From Thermoanaerobaculia bacterium (GTDB lineage: Bacteria > Acidobacteriota > Thermoanaerobaculia > Gp7-AA8): DNA of 37,310 nt. Position 1 is the stretch's first letter; the number at the start of each line of letters is the position of its first letter. This document shows positions 15,626 through 24,943 of the stretch, piece by piece. The notes under the pieces are model-generated. The model made no database searches, was not told the DNA's origin, and saw nothing but the letters and a program-made list of their open reading frames with translations. The DNA lies in contig JADGNZ010000058.1 in the NCBI GenBank assembly GCA_017883205.1, positions 1-37,310 on the forward strand. Direction: 5' to 3'. A program made the position numbers and the translations under genes.

Positions 15626-18196
15626 TCATCGAATCACGTACAGATCCGACAGCAATCGCGTGTAGCTGTATACCGTCGTCGCGCCGTCGGGTGTGACGAG
15701 AATCGGGCCGACGTTGATAAGGCCTGAGGGGTCGGCGGGCATGGCCTCGCGCCAGAGTGTGCGCGTGCCTGATGCCAGATCGATCTTGTAAAGCATTGCC
15801 GGGATCTTGCCGAATGTGGCGACAAACAGAGAGCGGCCGTCGGCGGTGAAGTGCGTGGGGACGTCGCCGGTCTTGAGGGCGGGGACGGGAAGGGGAGCGC
15901 CGCCCGCAATCGGATAGAGAGAGAACTTGCGCTCGGTCGTGCGGCCCAGCACGTAACGGCCGTCGGGTGTGACCTGCGTCCCGCTGACGTTCTCGGGGGT
16001 GATGGCGCGCGGCGCACTTCCATCGAGCGACTGAATCCAGAGCTTGGGCGGTTGGCCTTCTTCGTTGCCCTGAAAGAAGATGTGTGTGCCGTCCGGCATC
16101 CAGCGCGCATTGCGGTGATTGATGCGGTCTCTCGTGATTTGCCGCGGCTGGCCGGCGCCAGTCGGCAGCATGACGATCTGCGCGGGTTTGCGGTTGCGCG
16201 GAATCGACAGCACCCACTCTCCATCCGGTGACAACGCCTCGGAGGTTCCATCGCCGAGTCGGATGGCAGGGGAGCCGTCGATGCCGCGGATGTAGACGCC
16301 GAAGATCGCGCCGCCCGCTTCGCCCGACTCCGAGAAGACGACCGTCTTGCCATCGGCGGAAAGATCGCGCACGACGGAGTAGTCGAACCAGGAGAGATCG
16401 ACCGGCTTGTCGTTGGCGCGAATGGCCACGATCCCGGCGCGGACGATCTCGCGCGTGACGAGGATGCGCCCGTCCGGCGCGACGTCGTGCAGCCAGAGCG
16501 GGCCGGCGCTCGCGGCGATCAGCCGCTCTTTGCCCCGCAGCGTCACCGCGCGAACGGAGCGGGACGTCGTGCCGTCCTCGGATGAGAAAATGATCTCGTT
16601 GCCGGCCGCAGTCCAGGCCAGGCCTTGGATGCTCTGCGACTCTTTGGTCAGCGCCCGATGCGCTTTGTCCGTGAGCTTGACCAGGACGACGGAGCCGCGG
16701 TCGTCGTTGAAGAACGGATGATCGAGAAGCGCGATTGTGTCGCCGGCCGGATTGAAACGAGGATGGCTGATCCATCCCACCGTGTCGTAGAGGACAGTGC
16801 CGATCGGAAACTCCAGCCGGCAACGGCCGCCGACCGTGCGGACGACGGCGAGCCGTCCGTCCGGCGACCAATCGGCGTACTCGACATCATCGAGGATCTC
16901 GCGCGGCGCGCCGCCGGCGATCGGCACCTGCGCCAGCGTGCCGCTCTCGCGCACGTAGCCGATGGGATGACGATGAAGCGAGATGGCCAGTTGGCCGCCG
17001 CGCGACACCGCGAGAATCTCGGTCTCAGGACCCATATCGAGATCGCGCGATTCGGGGGAATCGGCGCGAACAGAAAAAATCGACATCGGTTTCCCACTCC
17101 AGCGCGCGCCGTAGAAGACGGTCTGGCCGTCGGGCGAGAAGCGGGCGTTGAAGATCGTGCCGCTGCGGAACGTCAGCCGGCGGTACGACGGTGGCGGTTG
17201 CGTGCCGCGCCGCTGTCCGGCCAGATAGGCAATCGCGGCGGCCGCGAGAATCGTCGCAGCGATCGCCAGCGGCTTGATCAGATTGCGCGGACGAATGCGC
17301 CACATCGGAAGAAACGAGACGGCCTGGCTGGTCAGTCCGGAGAGTGAGCCGAGGTCGAAGGCGAGGTCGCGCGCGGACTGGAAACGCTCGTCCGGATTCT
17401 TTTCCAGACAGTGCCGGACCACGCGGTCGATCGCGCCGGGAACGCGGATGCTCAGTTCGAAGAAGTCGGGGGGATCGTCTTTGAGGATGGAGTTGAGCGT
17501 CTCGATCGGCGACTCGGCGCGGAACGGCTGCACGCCGGACAGCATCTCGTAAAGGATGACGCCGAACGCGAAGATGTCGGAGCGGTTGTCGCCGCTGCCG
17601 CCTCGCACCTGCTCCGGCGCCATGTAGCCGATCGTCCCCATCAGGCGCCCGGGCTCGGTCGGCGTCGCCGGCAGCGTGAGCTCGTGCTCGTCGCCGGGCG
17701 TGGCGTTCGGCAGACGCGGGCCCGCAAGTTTCGCCAGACCGAAGTCGAGGATCTTGACGTGGCCGTCGCGGGTGATGAAGAGATTCTCCGGCTTGAGGTC
17801 GCGATGAACGATGTTGCGCTCATGGGCGGCGGCGAGGCCGCGGGCGATCTGCGCGGCGTAGTCGAGCGCCTTGCGCGGCGGAATGGCGCCGTGACGGATG
17901 CGCGCCCGGAGCGATTCCCCTTCCAGCAGCTCGGAGACGATGTAGTTCTGGCCGCCTTCGTTGCCGATGTCGTAGATGGCCAGGATGTTGGGATGGTTGA
18001 GCATCCCGGCCGCTCTCGCTTCCTGCTCGAAACGCCGCAGCGCCTCGGTGTCGCCGGAGAGATTGCGCGTGAGGACCTTGACCGCGACGTCGCGGCCGAG
18101 GCGGGTATCCTGCGCTCGGTACACCTCGCCCATCCCGCCCGCGCCGATGGCCGTGAGGATCTTGTACGGACCGAGCATCGTGCCCGCAGCAAGCAT
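15626..18196 (-). CDS. membrane Ser/Thr protein kinase with extracytoplasmic WD40/PD40 propeller
   Basis: 856 residues, ATG at 18196. The kinase domain spans about 11-280: glycine loop GAGGMGEVY (18-26), VAVK with K40, catalytic HRDLKPEN (H131, R132, D133), DFG at 151-153 and APE at 193-195, all intact, so it should be active. One membrane helix at about 308-326 (LAIAATILAAAAIAYLAG) follows. Residues 330-856 form a TolB/PD40-type propeller, with repeated phrases such as FSPDGQTVFYG, WSPDGRLAVV, LSPDGEWVLS and VTPDGRYVLG. This is the common acidobacterial kinase layout: a cytoplasmic kinase linked through the membrane to a sensor propeller. The signal and substrates are unknown. It is divergent from the aconitase-family gene. 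Confidence 0.9.
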   Translation of the reverse strand: MLAAGTMLGPYKILTAIGAGGMGEVYRAQDTRLGRDVAVKVLTRNLSGDTEALRRFEQEARAAGMLNHPNILAIYDIGNEGGQNYIVSELLEGESLRARIRHGAIPPRKALDYAAQIARGLAAAHERNIVHRDLKPENLFITRDGHVKILDFGLAKLAGPRLPNATPGDEHELTLPATPTEPGRLMGTIGYMAPEQVRGGSGDNRSDIFAFGVILYEMLSGVQPFRAESPIETLNSILKDDPPDFFELSIRVPGAIDRVVRHCLEKNPDERFQSARDLAFDLGSLSGLTSQAVSFLPMWRIRPRNLIKPLAIAATILAAAAIAYLAGQRRGTQPPPSYRRLTFRSGTIFNARFSPDGQTVFYGARWSGKPMSIFSVRADSPESRDLDMGPETEILAVSRGGQLAISLHRHPIGYVRESGTLAQVPIAGGAPREILDDVEYADWSPDGRLAVVRTVGGRCRLEFPIGTVLYDTVGWISHPRFNPAGDTIALLDHPFFNDDRGSVVLVKLTDKAHRALTKESQSIQGLAWTAAGNEIIFSSEDGTTSRSVRAVTLRGKERLIAASAGPLWLHDVAPDGRILVTREIVRAGIVAIRANDKPVDLSWFDYSVVRDLSADGKTVVFSESGEAGGAIFGVYIRGIDGSPAIRLGDGTSEALSPDGEWVLSIPRNRKPAQIVMLPTGAGQPRQITRDRINHRNARWMPDGTHIFFQGNEEGQPPKLWIQSLDGSAPRAITPENVSGTQVTPDGRYVLGRTTERKFSLYPIAGGAPLPVPALKTGDVPTHFTADGRSLFVATFGKIPAMLYKIDLASGTRTLWREAMPADPSGLINVGPILVTPDGATTVYSYTRLLSDLYVIR

Positions 18197-18306
18197 GGCC
18201 GTGAATCATGTCACGGGAATCGCGTCGCGCGGCCCAGTAGATTCGGTGAGTCGCAGATCCGTGGATTAGATAAGTAGGTTAGTCAGCTTATGGATCGGTG
18301 GAGTGG

Positions 18307-18456
18307 ATCAGTAGCTTAGTTGATGAGTGGATTAGTAGACTTGGGGCATCGTGCGCGCTTCGTGCATCGAAGGCGGATCGCAGCAAAACGTCATCAAAGA
18401 TTCCGACTCCCGCCTCCTCCTGACCACTGATCTCTGATCTACTAATCTACTCACTC

Positions 18457-18458
<2 letters not shown>
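18307..18458. repeat. imperfect inverted repeat of ATTAGTAG/CTACTAAT words
   Basis: From about 18260 to 18338 the DNA repeats GGATTAGTAG- and GATCAGTAG-like words (for example TGAGTGGATTAGTAG at 18323-18337). At 18428-18458 the opposite wording CTGATCTACTAATCTACTCA appears. The two could form a long imperfect stem around about 90 bases. The right arm runs into the ATG of the aconitase-family gene and leaves it without a recognisable ribosome-binding site. Confidence 0.5.
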
Positions 18459-20529
<2,071 letters not shown>

Positions 20530-20548
20530 CCGGGCGAAGAATCATGAA

Positions 20549-20612
20549 CCACAGAGACGCAGAGATCACGGAGTGGAAAGCGACGTCTCTGTTGATCTCA
20601 GTGTCTCTGTGG
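20549..20612. repeat. CACAGAG-type palindrome 3' of the aconitase-family gene
   Basis: ACCACAGAGACGCAGAGATC (from 20549) pairs imperfectly with GATCTCAGTGTCTCTGTGGT (ending at 20612), with a short loop in between. It starts 19 bases after the stop codon and may act as its terminator as well as being a mobile-type element; the related perfect copy is at 24127-24206. Confidence 0.75.
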
Positions 20613-20620
20613 TGGATCCA

Positions 20621-20791
20621 TCACGCTTCTACGGGTGCGCTGTCGGACACGGAGGCGTTTTCGATGGGCACCAACCTCGCGACAACCTTGCCATCGCGCG
20701 TAAATAGAATCTCGCGGCCGTTCTTCAGGAACTCATGCACCAGCGCTTCGAACTTTGGCCCCAGCTCAGCGACCTCGATCTGTCTGATCAT
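20621..20791 (-). CDS. small Phd/YefM-like antitoxin, no toxin partner seen
   Basis: 56 residues from ATG 20791 to TGA (20621-20623). The phrase MIRQIEVAELGPKFEALVHE, then FLKNGREILFTRDGKVVARL, fits the Phd/YefM antitoxin N-terminal fold (ARxxL-type helix, then G-x-x-I-x-x-T-R-D-G-K-x-V-A strand pair). A GTG one codon upstream is also possible. No RelE or Doc toxin lies next to it: the aconitase-family gene and a palindrome are on one side, repeats on the other. It is probably an orphan, either a relic or a free DNA-binding regulator. Confidence 0.6.
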   Translation of the reverse strand: MIRQIEVAELGPKFEALVHEFLKNGREILFTRDGKVVARLVPIENASVSDSAPVEA

Positions 20792-20912
20792 CACATCATC
20801 GTAGAACCGGCTTTACCCGCGTTCAAGTTCCTGACGTCCCGCCGCCGGGGCAAAACCTCAGCAAGGTTGTTGGCAAATGCCGTCACACCGTTTTCCTCAC
20901 TTCAAAAACCGG

Positions 20913-20970
20913 TCACGCGGAGGCGCGGAGATGCGGAGGGTTTCTCTGCGCGCTCCGCGGCTCCGCGTGA
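20913..20970. repeat. GCGGAG-type palindrome
   Basis: TCACGCGGAGGCGCGGAG (20913-20930) pairs with CTCCGCGGCTCCGCGTGA (20953-20970) with one mismatch and a 22-nt loop. It is the same construction as the CACAGAG palindromes (about 8-9 base words repeated in each arm) but with different bases. It lies just before the 3' end of the DinB gene. Confidence 0.8.
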
Positions 20971-20994
20971 AACGCTTTTCGGACGATGGAACGC

Positions 20995-21564
20995 CTACTC
21001 CGTGCTCCAGGGCGGCACGATGCCGTTCATCCGCGCGTAGGCGACGGATTGGCCGAGGTGCTCGTGGAGGTGGTTGAGGGCCATCATGAACGCGGCGCGC
21101 TCGGTGCTGTCGTTGCCGAACATGCGAATCGATTTGTCGAGATCGGCGTCCGAGGTATTGATGATCGTGTCGCGCAGGTGGTCGAACGATTTGCGGAGCT
21201 CTTCGATGATGCGTGGCTTTTCGGTGATGCGCTCGAAGGAACGTGTGTCGAGCATCGGATGGTCGCCGACGAAACTGACCAGCGTGTAGTTGCCGCCAGC
21301 CATGTGCATGTAGACCTCGCTCACGGATCGGACGCCGTTGCCTGGCCGCCATCCATACTTGTCGGCCGGTACGGCTGTCGCCAGCGAGAGGATCTTCTTC
21401 TGCAGGTCATCGAGATCGTGAAGCAACTCGGCGCGGACGCCGCTCTTCGGAACCGCTGGTGGCGTCGTCTGCCGCATTTCGTGCGTTGCGCGAGCGCTGC
21501 GCACGGCTGCGGTCAGTGGTGTGGCTGCGACGATGGCCATTGCCACGATCGAGGTAAGGCGCAT
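20995..21564 (-). CDS. exported DinB-family protein
   Basis: 189 residues from the ATG at 21564, chosen because AGGAGAG lies 10 bases upstream and a signal peptide follows at once (LTSIVAMAIVAATPLTAAV); an in-frame start at 21654 would bury it. The mature part is a four-helix bundle of the DinB type: candidate metal ligands are the His of YMHMAGGNY and the His pair of LNHLHEHLGQ. DinB-like proteins are often metal-dependent thiol transferases or hydrolases; the activity here is unknown. It begins 37 bases after the M1 peptidase stop on the same strand, so the two likely form an operon. Confidence 0.8.
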   Translation of the reverse strand: MRLTSIVAMAIVAATPLTAAVRSARATHEMRQTTPPAVPKSGVRAELLHDLDDLQKKILSLATAVPADKYGWRPGNGVRSVSEVYMHMAGGNYTLVSFVGDHPMLDTRSFERITEKPRIIEELRKSFDHLRDTIINTSDADLDKSIRMFGNDSTERAAFMMALNHLHEHLGQSVAYARMNGIVPPWSTE

Positions 21565-21601
21565 GTTCGAAGGTCTCTCCTGGGAAAGCGGTCGCGACAG
21601 A

Positions 21602-23947
21602 TTACTCCCGCCGGATGTTCGCGAGCAACGAATGTTCCGGCGCGAAGACGACACTCCGAGGGGTGGACGCCAGTACTTGAGTCACGGTCTGCTCGGTCTT
21701 GTTAATGAGGACGTAGAAAATGCCGACGCGGTTGCCATCGAATTCGACGCGCACCGGCGCGACCATGACGAAGTCGTCGCCCACGCCGCTGCGCTTCACG
21801 GTGACGCTGATCTTCGAACCGCCGGTTGCCGTCGGTTCGAGCTTGTAACTCCAGCGGATGGTGGGAATGGCGGAGTCGTAGATCCAGGAGTTGAAGAAGA
21901 AGCTCCAGTCGCCCGGCGCATTCTTCTCGACCTCTTTCTGAAAGTCGGCGGTGCTGGCGTCTTTGCCGCTGTAGTCCTTGACGAAGTCGCGCAGGATCTT
22001 GATGAAGACTTCGTCGTGCCCCGTCTTGAACCGCAACAACGTTCGCAGCATGTGCAGGACGAGCGGTCCTTTGAAGTACGCCTGGATCTGATACCCCGCA
22101 GGCACCTCGGCGGTTGCTGCGCGATAGCCGACACCGATCGGTCCGATGCGTGCGCGTGCGGTAGGATTGAACTCGATCAGCCACGGCCGGTTGAACTTGC
22201 TGAATCCGCCGCCCATGTTGCCCTGCACGATGCTGTCGTACACGTTGACGATCTCGTCGTAGTACTTGTCGCCGCCCTTCACGGTCGCCTGCACGAACAT
22301 CATCGCGGAGTATTCGGCGAACGATTCGCTGAGCCACTGATCGCGATACGTTTTCCAACCGACTTTGTGACCCCACCACTCGTGAGCCACTTCGTGCGTG
22401 CGGAAAAGCTCCGTCGCGCCGGGATGCTCCTCATAGGAGAACTCGGATAAGTGGAGGAAGCCGTCGAAGGCCTGACCGTGACCCGCGGCGATGGCGGTGG
22501 CGTAGATCTGGGGCGTGTCAAGCTTGTCGTCGAAGAGGAATTGATAGAAGCGAAGCGAGTTGATGACGTCCGCGCCGGCGTTGCGGATCCGATTGCCCGG
22601 ATCGATGCCGGTGACCGTTCCGAACGAGATAACTTTCGGCGCTCCTGCGATCTCGAGTGGAACCTCGATGAAGCGCTCGGCGGTCGAGAAGGTCACCATC
22701 TTCGCGGGCTTTTCGACAATCCACACCGACGTTTTCGTTCCGTCCGGCGCTTCCGTCTCGCTGGCTCGCCGCCCCATCGAGCGCACTTCGTTGTGCTTCC
22801 CAACCTTCAACTCCAGGTGCGCGGTGGTGGCGTCGAAGGCGTCGGGGATGGTCGGATACCAAGCGTTTCCGGGTGCGTAATTCGGCGTTTCAAGATCGTA
22901 CTGGAAGGTGACGACGCGGGAGGCATTGGCTCGCAGCGGTGCCGGGAAGATCAGGGTCGTGGTGCTGTCGTAGACGTCGTTGCCGATTCCCGCGCTTCGC
23001 GCTCCGATGTGGTCTCGGAGGATCGTCAGCGGCTGCCCCTTGTCGTCGATCGCCGTAACGTTCTTCGCGGTCGGATACAAGATCATCGCCAGCGCACCGA
23101 TGCCGTCGATGTTCGGAGTGATCACTTCGCCGACCGTGTAGTGGCCATTGAGCATGGCCTGTTCGGTCGCCCCGACGCGGCGCGGGTTCCATTTGCCTTT
23201 CGAGAGATCGGCTTTGATATCGAGACTACTGATGGTGGCCGGCCGGACGTCGGACACGCCGTGGCCGCCGTTCGCATCCCGATCCTTGGCCCGATCGAGG
23301 CTGATCCACACCTCTTCGGTGCGGCGGTCGAACCGGACCAACTGGATCTCTTCGCGGCGTGTCGAGTCGTAGTCGAAGGTGAGCCAGTCGAAGTCGGGCG
23401 TCTTCATCGCCGCCGTGATTTGCAGTGCTCCCGGATTCAGCATCGCGGCGATGACTTTGGCGTCGATGTCGCGGCCGAGGTCGATCAGCCAGTGGTTGTG
23501 GCGGTTTTCGGCCAGGGCGTTCTTCGCCCACGAGACCTGGGCGGCGCTCGGAAAGAGCTTGTCGATCGTGTCGTCGGAGACTCGCAGGACGAGCTGCGTG
23601 AAGCGGACGTCGACCGAGGAGAGGTCATGCCGGGAAAAGCGGCGCAACTGCGCGCGTTCGATCGGGTCAGGCACGGCCATCGTGAAACGCCCTTCCCCTT
23701 CGAACACCAATCCGGTCGTGCGGCCCGATGACACCGGCTGCATGAGGTGCACCTTGCCGGAGAGTAGCTTGATCATGGCCACGTCGCGCCCGATGGTGAG
23801 CGGCTCGGTGAGCGTGATCGGCTCGATCGTGAATTGCCACCTCTGCAACTGGTCGTAGTCGGCGCGAGCGTGTGCCGGATCGGCTCCCAGAAGGGGGAGG
23901 GCCAGAACAAAGACAAAGACCGTCAACAGCGACGCGCGAAGCGGCAA
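21602..23947 (-). CDS. exported M1-family (gluzincin) metallopeptidase, divergent
   Basis: 781 residues from a TTG at 23947, with AAGGGGG 5 bases upstream. The signal peptide is about 1-22 (LLTVFVFVLALPLLGAD). The zinc site is complete: HEVAH (H518, E519, H522) and E541 in WLSESFAEY, exactly the HExxH-x18-E spacing of M1. The exopeptidase GxMEN motif expected about 30 residues upstream is not recognisable (IAAGHGQAFDGFLHL instead), so N-terminal anchoring of substrate may differ from true aminopeptidases. The first 450 residues are beta-rich without familiar motifs. A TATAAT -10 box lies upstream at 24009-24014. Confidence 0.85.
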   Translation of the reverse strand: MPLRASLLTVFVFVLALPLLGADPAHARADYDQLQRWQFTIEPITLTEPLTIGRDVAMIKLLSGKVHLMQPVSSGRTTGLVFEGEGRFTMAVPDPIERAQLRRFSRHDLSSVDVRFTQLVLRVSDDTIDKLFPSAAQVSWAKNALAENRHNHWLIDLGRDIDAKVIAAMLNPGALQITAAMKTPDFDWLTFDYDSTRREEIQLVRFDRRTEEVWISLDRAKDRDANGGHGVSDVRPATISSLDIKADLSKGKWNPRRVGATEQAMLNGHYTVGEVITPNIDGIGALAMILYPTAKNVTAIDDKGQPLTILRDHIGARSAGIGNDVYDSTTTLIFPAPLRANASRVVTFQYDLETPNYAPGNAWYPTIPDAFDATTAHLELKVGKHNEVRSMGRRASETEAPDGTKTSVWIVEKPAKMVTFSTAERFIEVPLEIAGAPKVISFGTVTGIDPGNRIRNAGADVINSLRFYQFLFDDKLDTPQIYATAIAAGHGQAFDGFLHLSEFSYEEHPGATELFRTHEVAHEWWGHKVGWKTYRDQWLSESFAEYSAMMFVQATVKGGDKYYDEIVNVYDSIVQGNMGGGFSKFNRPWLIEFNPTARARIGPIGVGYRAATAEVPAGYQIQAYFKGPLVLHMLRTLLRFKTGHDEVFIKILRDFVKDYSGKDASTADFQKEVEKNAPGDWSFFFNSWIYDSAIPTIRWSYKLEPTATGGSKISVTVKRSGVGDDFVMVAPVRVEFDGNRVGIFYVLINKTEQTVTQVLASTPRSVVFAPEHSLLANIRRE

Positions 23948-24008
23948 AGGAGCCCCCTTGTTCCACCCCAGGTAGAACGTTGCCTGCTGGTGCTAGATGG
24001 ATGACAAG

Positions 24009-24014
24009 ATTATA
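24009..24014 (-). promoter_or_regulatory. -10 box upstream of the M1 peptidase/DinB operon
   Basis: Read on the minus strand this is a perfect TATAAT, 61 bases before the TTG start. No good -35 hexamer occurs at 16-18 bases, so only half of the promoter is supported. Confidence 0.4.
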
Positions 24015-24126
24015 AACGATGGAACTGCCGTGGGACAGCAGCACAGACGGCTGCCGGCGTCGCATGAATTTGAACCGCGTGAATGATCTGTTTCATGCGA
24101 ATCCTCGGCGTGATTTTACTTCACCA

Positions 24127-24206
24127 AAACCATCACCACAGAGACTCAGAGGTCACAGAGAAACGGTCTCATCTCTGTGACCTCTGAGTCTCTGTGGTGA
24201 TGGTTT
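24127..24206. repeat. perfect 35-bp palindrome (CACAGAG type)
   Basis: The left arm (24127-24161) and right arm (24172-24206) are exact reverse complements across a 10-nt loop. Each arm contains ATCACCACAGAGACTCAGAG and GTCACAGAGA. The right arm ends on the first base of the stop codon of the tRNA-binding gene, so the transcript of that gene ends in an 80-nt hairpin. It lies between two minus-strand transcription units and probably separates them. Confidence 0.95.
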
Positions 24207-24559
24207 CATCCCGCCCGCGTTCCGTTCGGAACCGGCCGCTCCGGACTCAGAAGCGCCGACTCGATACCATCCGCGAATCCCACATCGAACAACATCCCCT
24301 CAGATACTTCACCCGCCATCGTTCGCGGCGGAAGGTTCACGACGAACAGCGCCTGTCTGCCGGCGATCGCGTGGACGTCGCTCCGTTCCTTCTTCATGCC
24401 GGCGAGGATGTTCCGCGTGTGATCGCCGAAGTCGACGACCATACGAATCAGTTTCGACGAGCCAGCGACGTCATGAACGGATTGGATTGTGCCGACGCGG
24501 ATGTCGACTGAGGCGAGCGTCGCGAACGGAATCTCCGGCTTAATGTCCGCTGGCTTCAT
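24206..24559 (-). CDS. tRNA-binding OB-fold protein (CsaA/MetRS C-domain-like)
   Basis: 117 residues forming one EMAP/Trbp-type OB-fold: ASVDIRVGTIQSV at the start, then LIRMVVDFGDHTRNILAGM and ALFVVNLPPRTMAGEVSEGML, the usual markers of the tRNA-binding domain found in CsaA, in the C-terminus of MetRS and in free-standing homologues. Free forms may bind tRNA or act as chaperones. Its ATG overlaps the end of the next gene upstream by 20 bases, so the two are translationally coupled. The 3' end abuts the perfect palindrome at 24127-24206. Confidence 0.85.
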   Translation of the reverse strand: MKPADIKPEIPFATLASVDIRVGTIQSVHDVAGSSKLIRMVVDFGDHTRNILAGMKKERSDVHAIAGRQALFVVNLPPRTMAGEVSEGMLFDVGFADGIESALLSPERPVPNGTRAG

Positions 24560-24833
24560 CGGAAGGGATCACCAGCGGTCCCTGCTTGAGGTCTTCTTTG
24601 ATGATGAGATCGAGGAAGAACTCGCGCACGCCGTCGGGGCCGCGCTCACGATAGACCTTCGCCACCTGATACGGCTTCAGCTTGATTCCGGTCATCGTCT
24701 GCAGGTACTGGCAGAAGACGACGGCACGCGAGCGGAACGAGATGATGAGGATGAGCAGCAGCACCGCCGCGAAGGCGAGCAACATCCCCGCAGCGAGCGA
24801 GCGAACGCTGAAAATCGACGTCAGACCATTCAT
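24540..24833 (-). CDS. small membrane-anchored protein of unknown function
   Basis: 97 residues. One membrane helix at about 12-33 (LAAGMLLAFAAVLLLILIIS) is followed by a basic, probably cytoplasmic tail with TGIKLKPYQVAKVYRERG and REFFLDLIIKEDL. No known domain was recognised. It overlaps the tRNA-binding gene by 20 bases on the same strand and is divergent from the A2M gene. The overlap with a gene of clear family supports it as real. Confidence 0.7.
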   Translation of the reverse strand: MNGLTSIFSVRSLAAGMLLAFAAVLLLILIISFRSRAVVFCQYLQTMTGIKLKPYQVAKVYRERGPDGVREFFLDLIIKEDLKQGPLVIPSDEASGH

Positions 24834-24862
24834 TCCGGACCCGCAAAGATCCTACCACGCGT

Positions 24863-24883
24863 GGAAGGGGTCTGACCCCTTCC
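24863..24883. repeat. GGGGTC/GACCCC palindrome
   Basis: GGAAGGGGTC-T-GACCCCTTCC is a perfect 10-bp inverted repeat with one central base, in the gap between divergent genes. Its AAGGGGTC core matches the outer ends of the larger element at 464-561. A T-run begins 9 bases later (24892-24900), so it could end plus-strand transcription, but no plus-strand gene lies just upstream. Confidence 0.8.
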
Positions 24884-24943
24884 ATCGGTTTCCTTTTTTT
24901 CCAATCCCTCATCTAATCAGCCGTGTAGCACCTGGGGGTAACC

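Noticed and set aside
15540-16871. Second long frame inside the kinase gene
   Set aside because: It is a shifted reading of the propeller region, very Arg-rich, and would overlap an intact kinase with complete motifs.
22451-23731. Long plus-strand frame antisense to the M1 peptidase
   Set aside because: It mirrors the peptidase codons and has no recognisable domain or ribosome-binding site.
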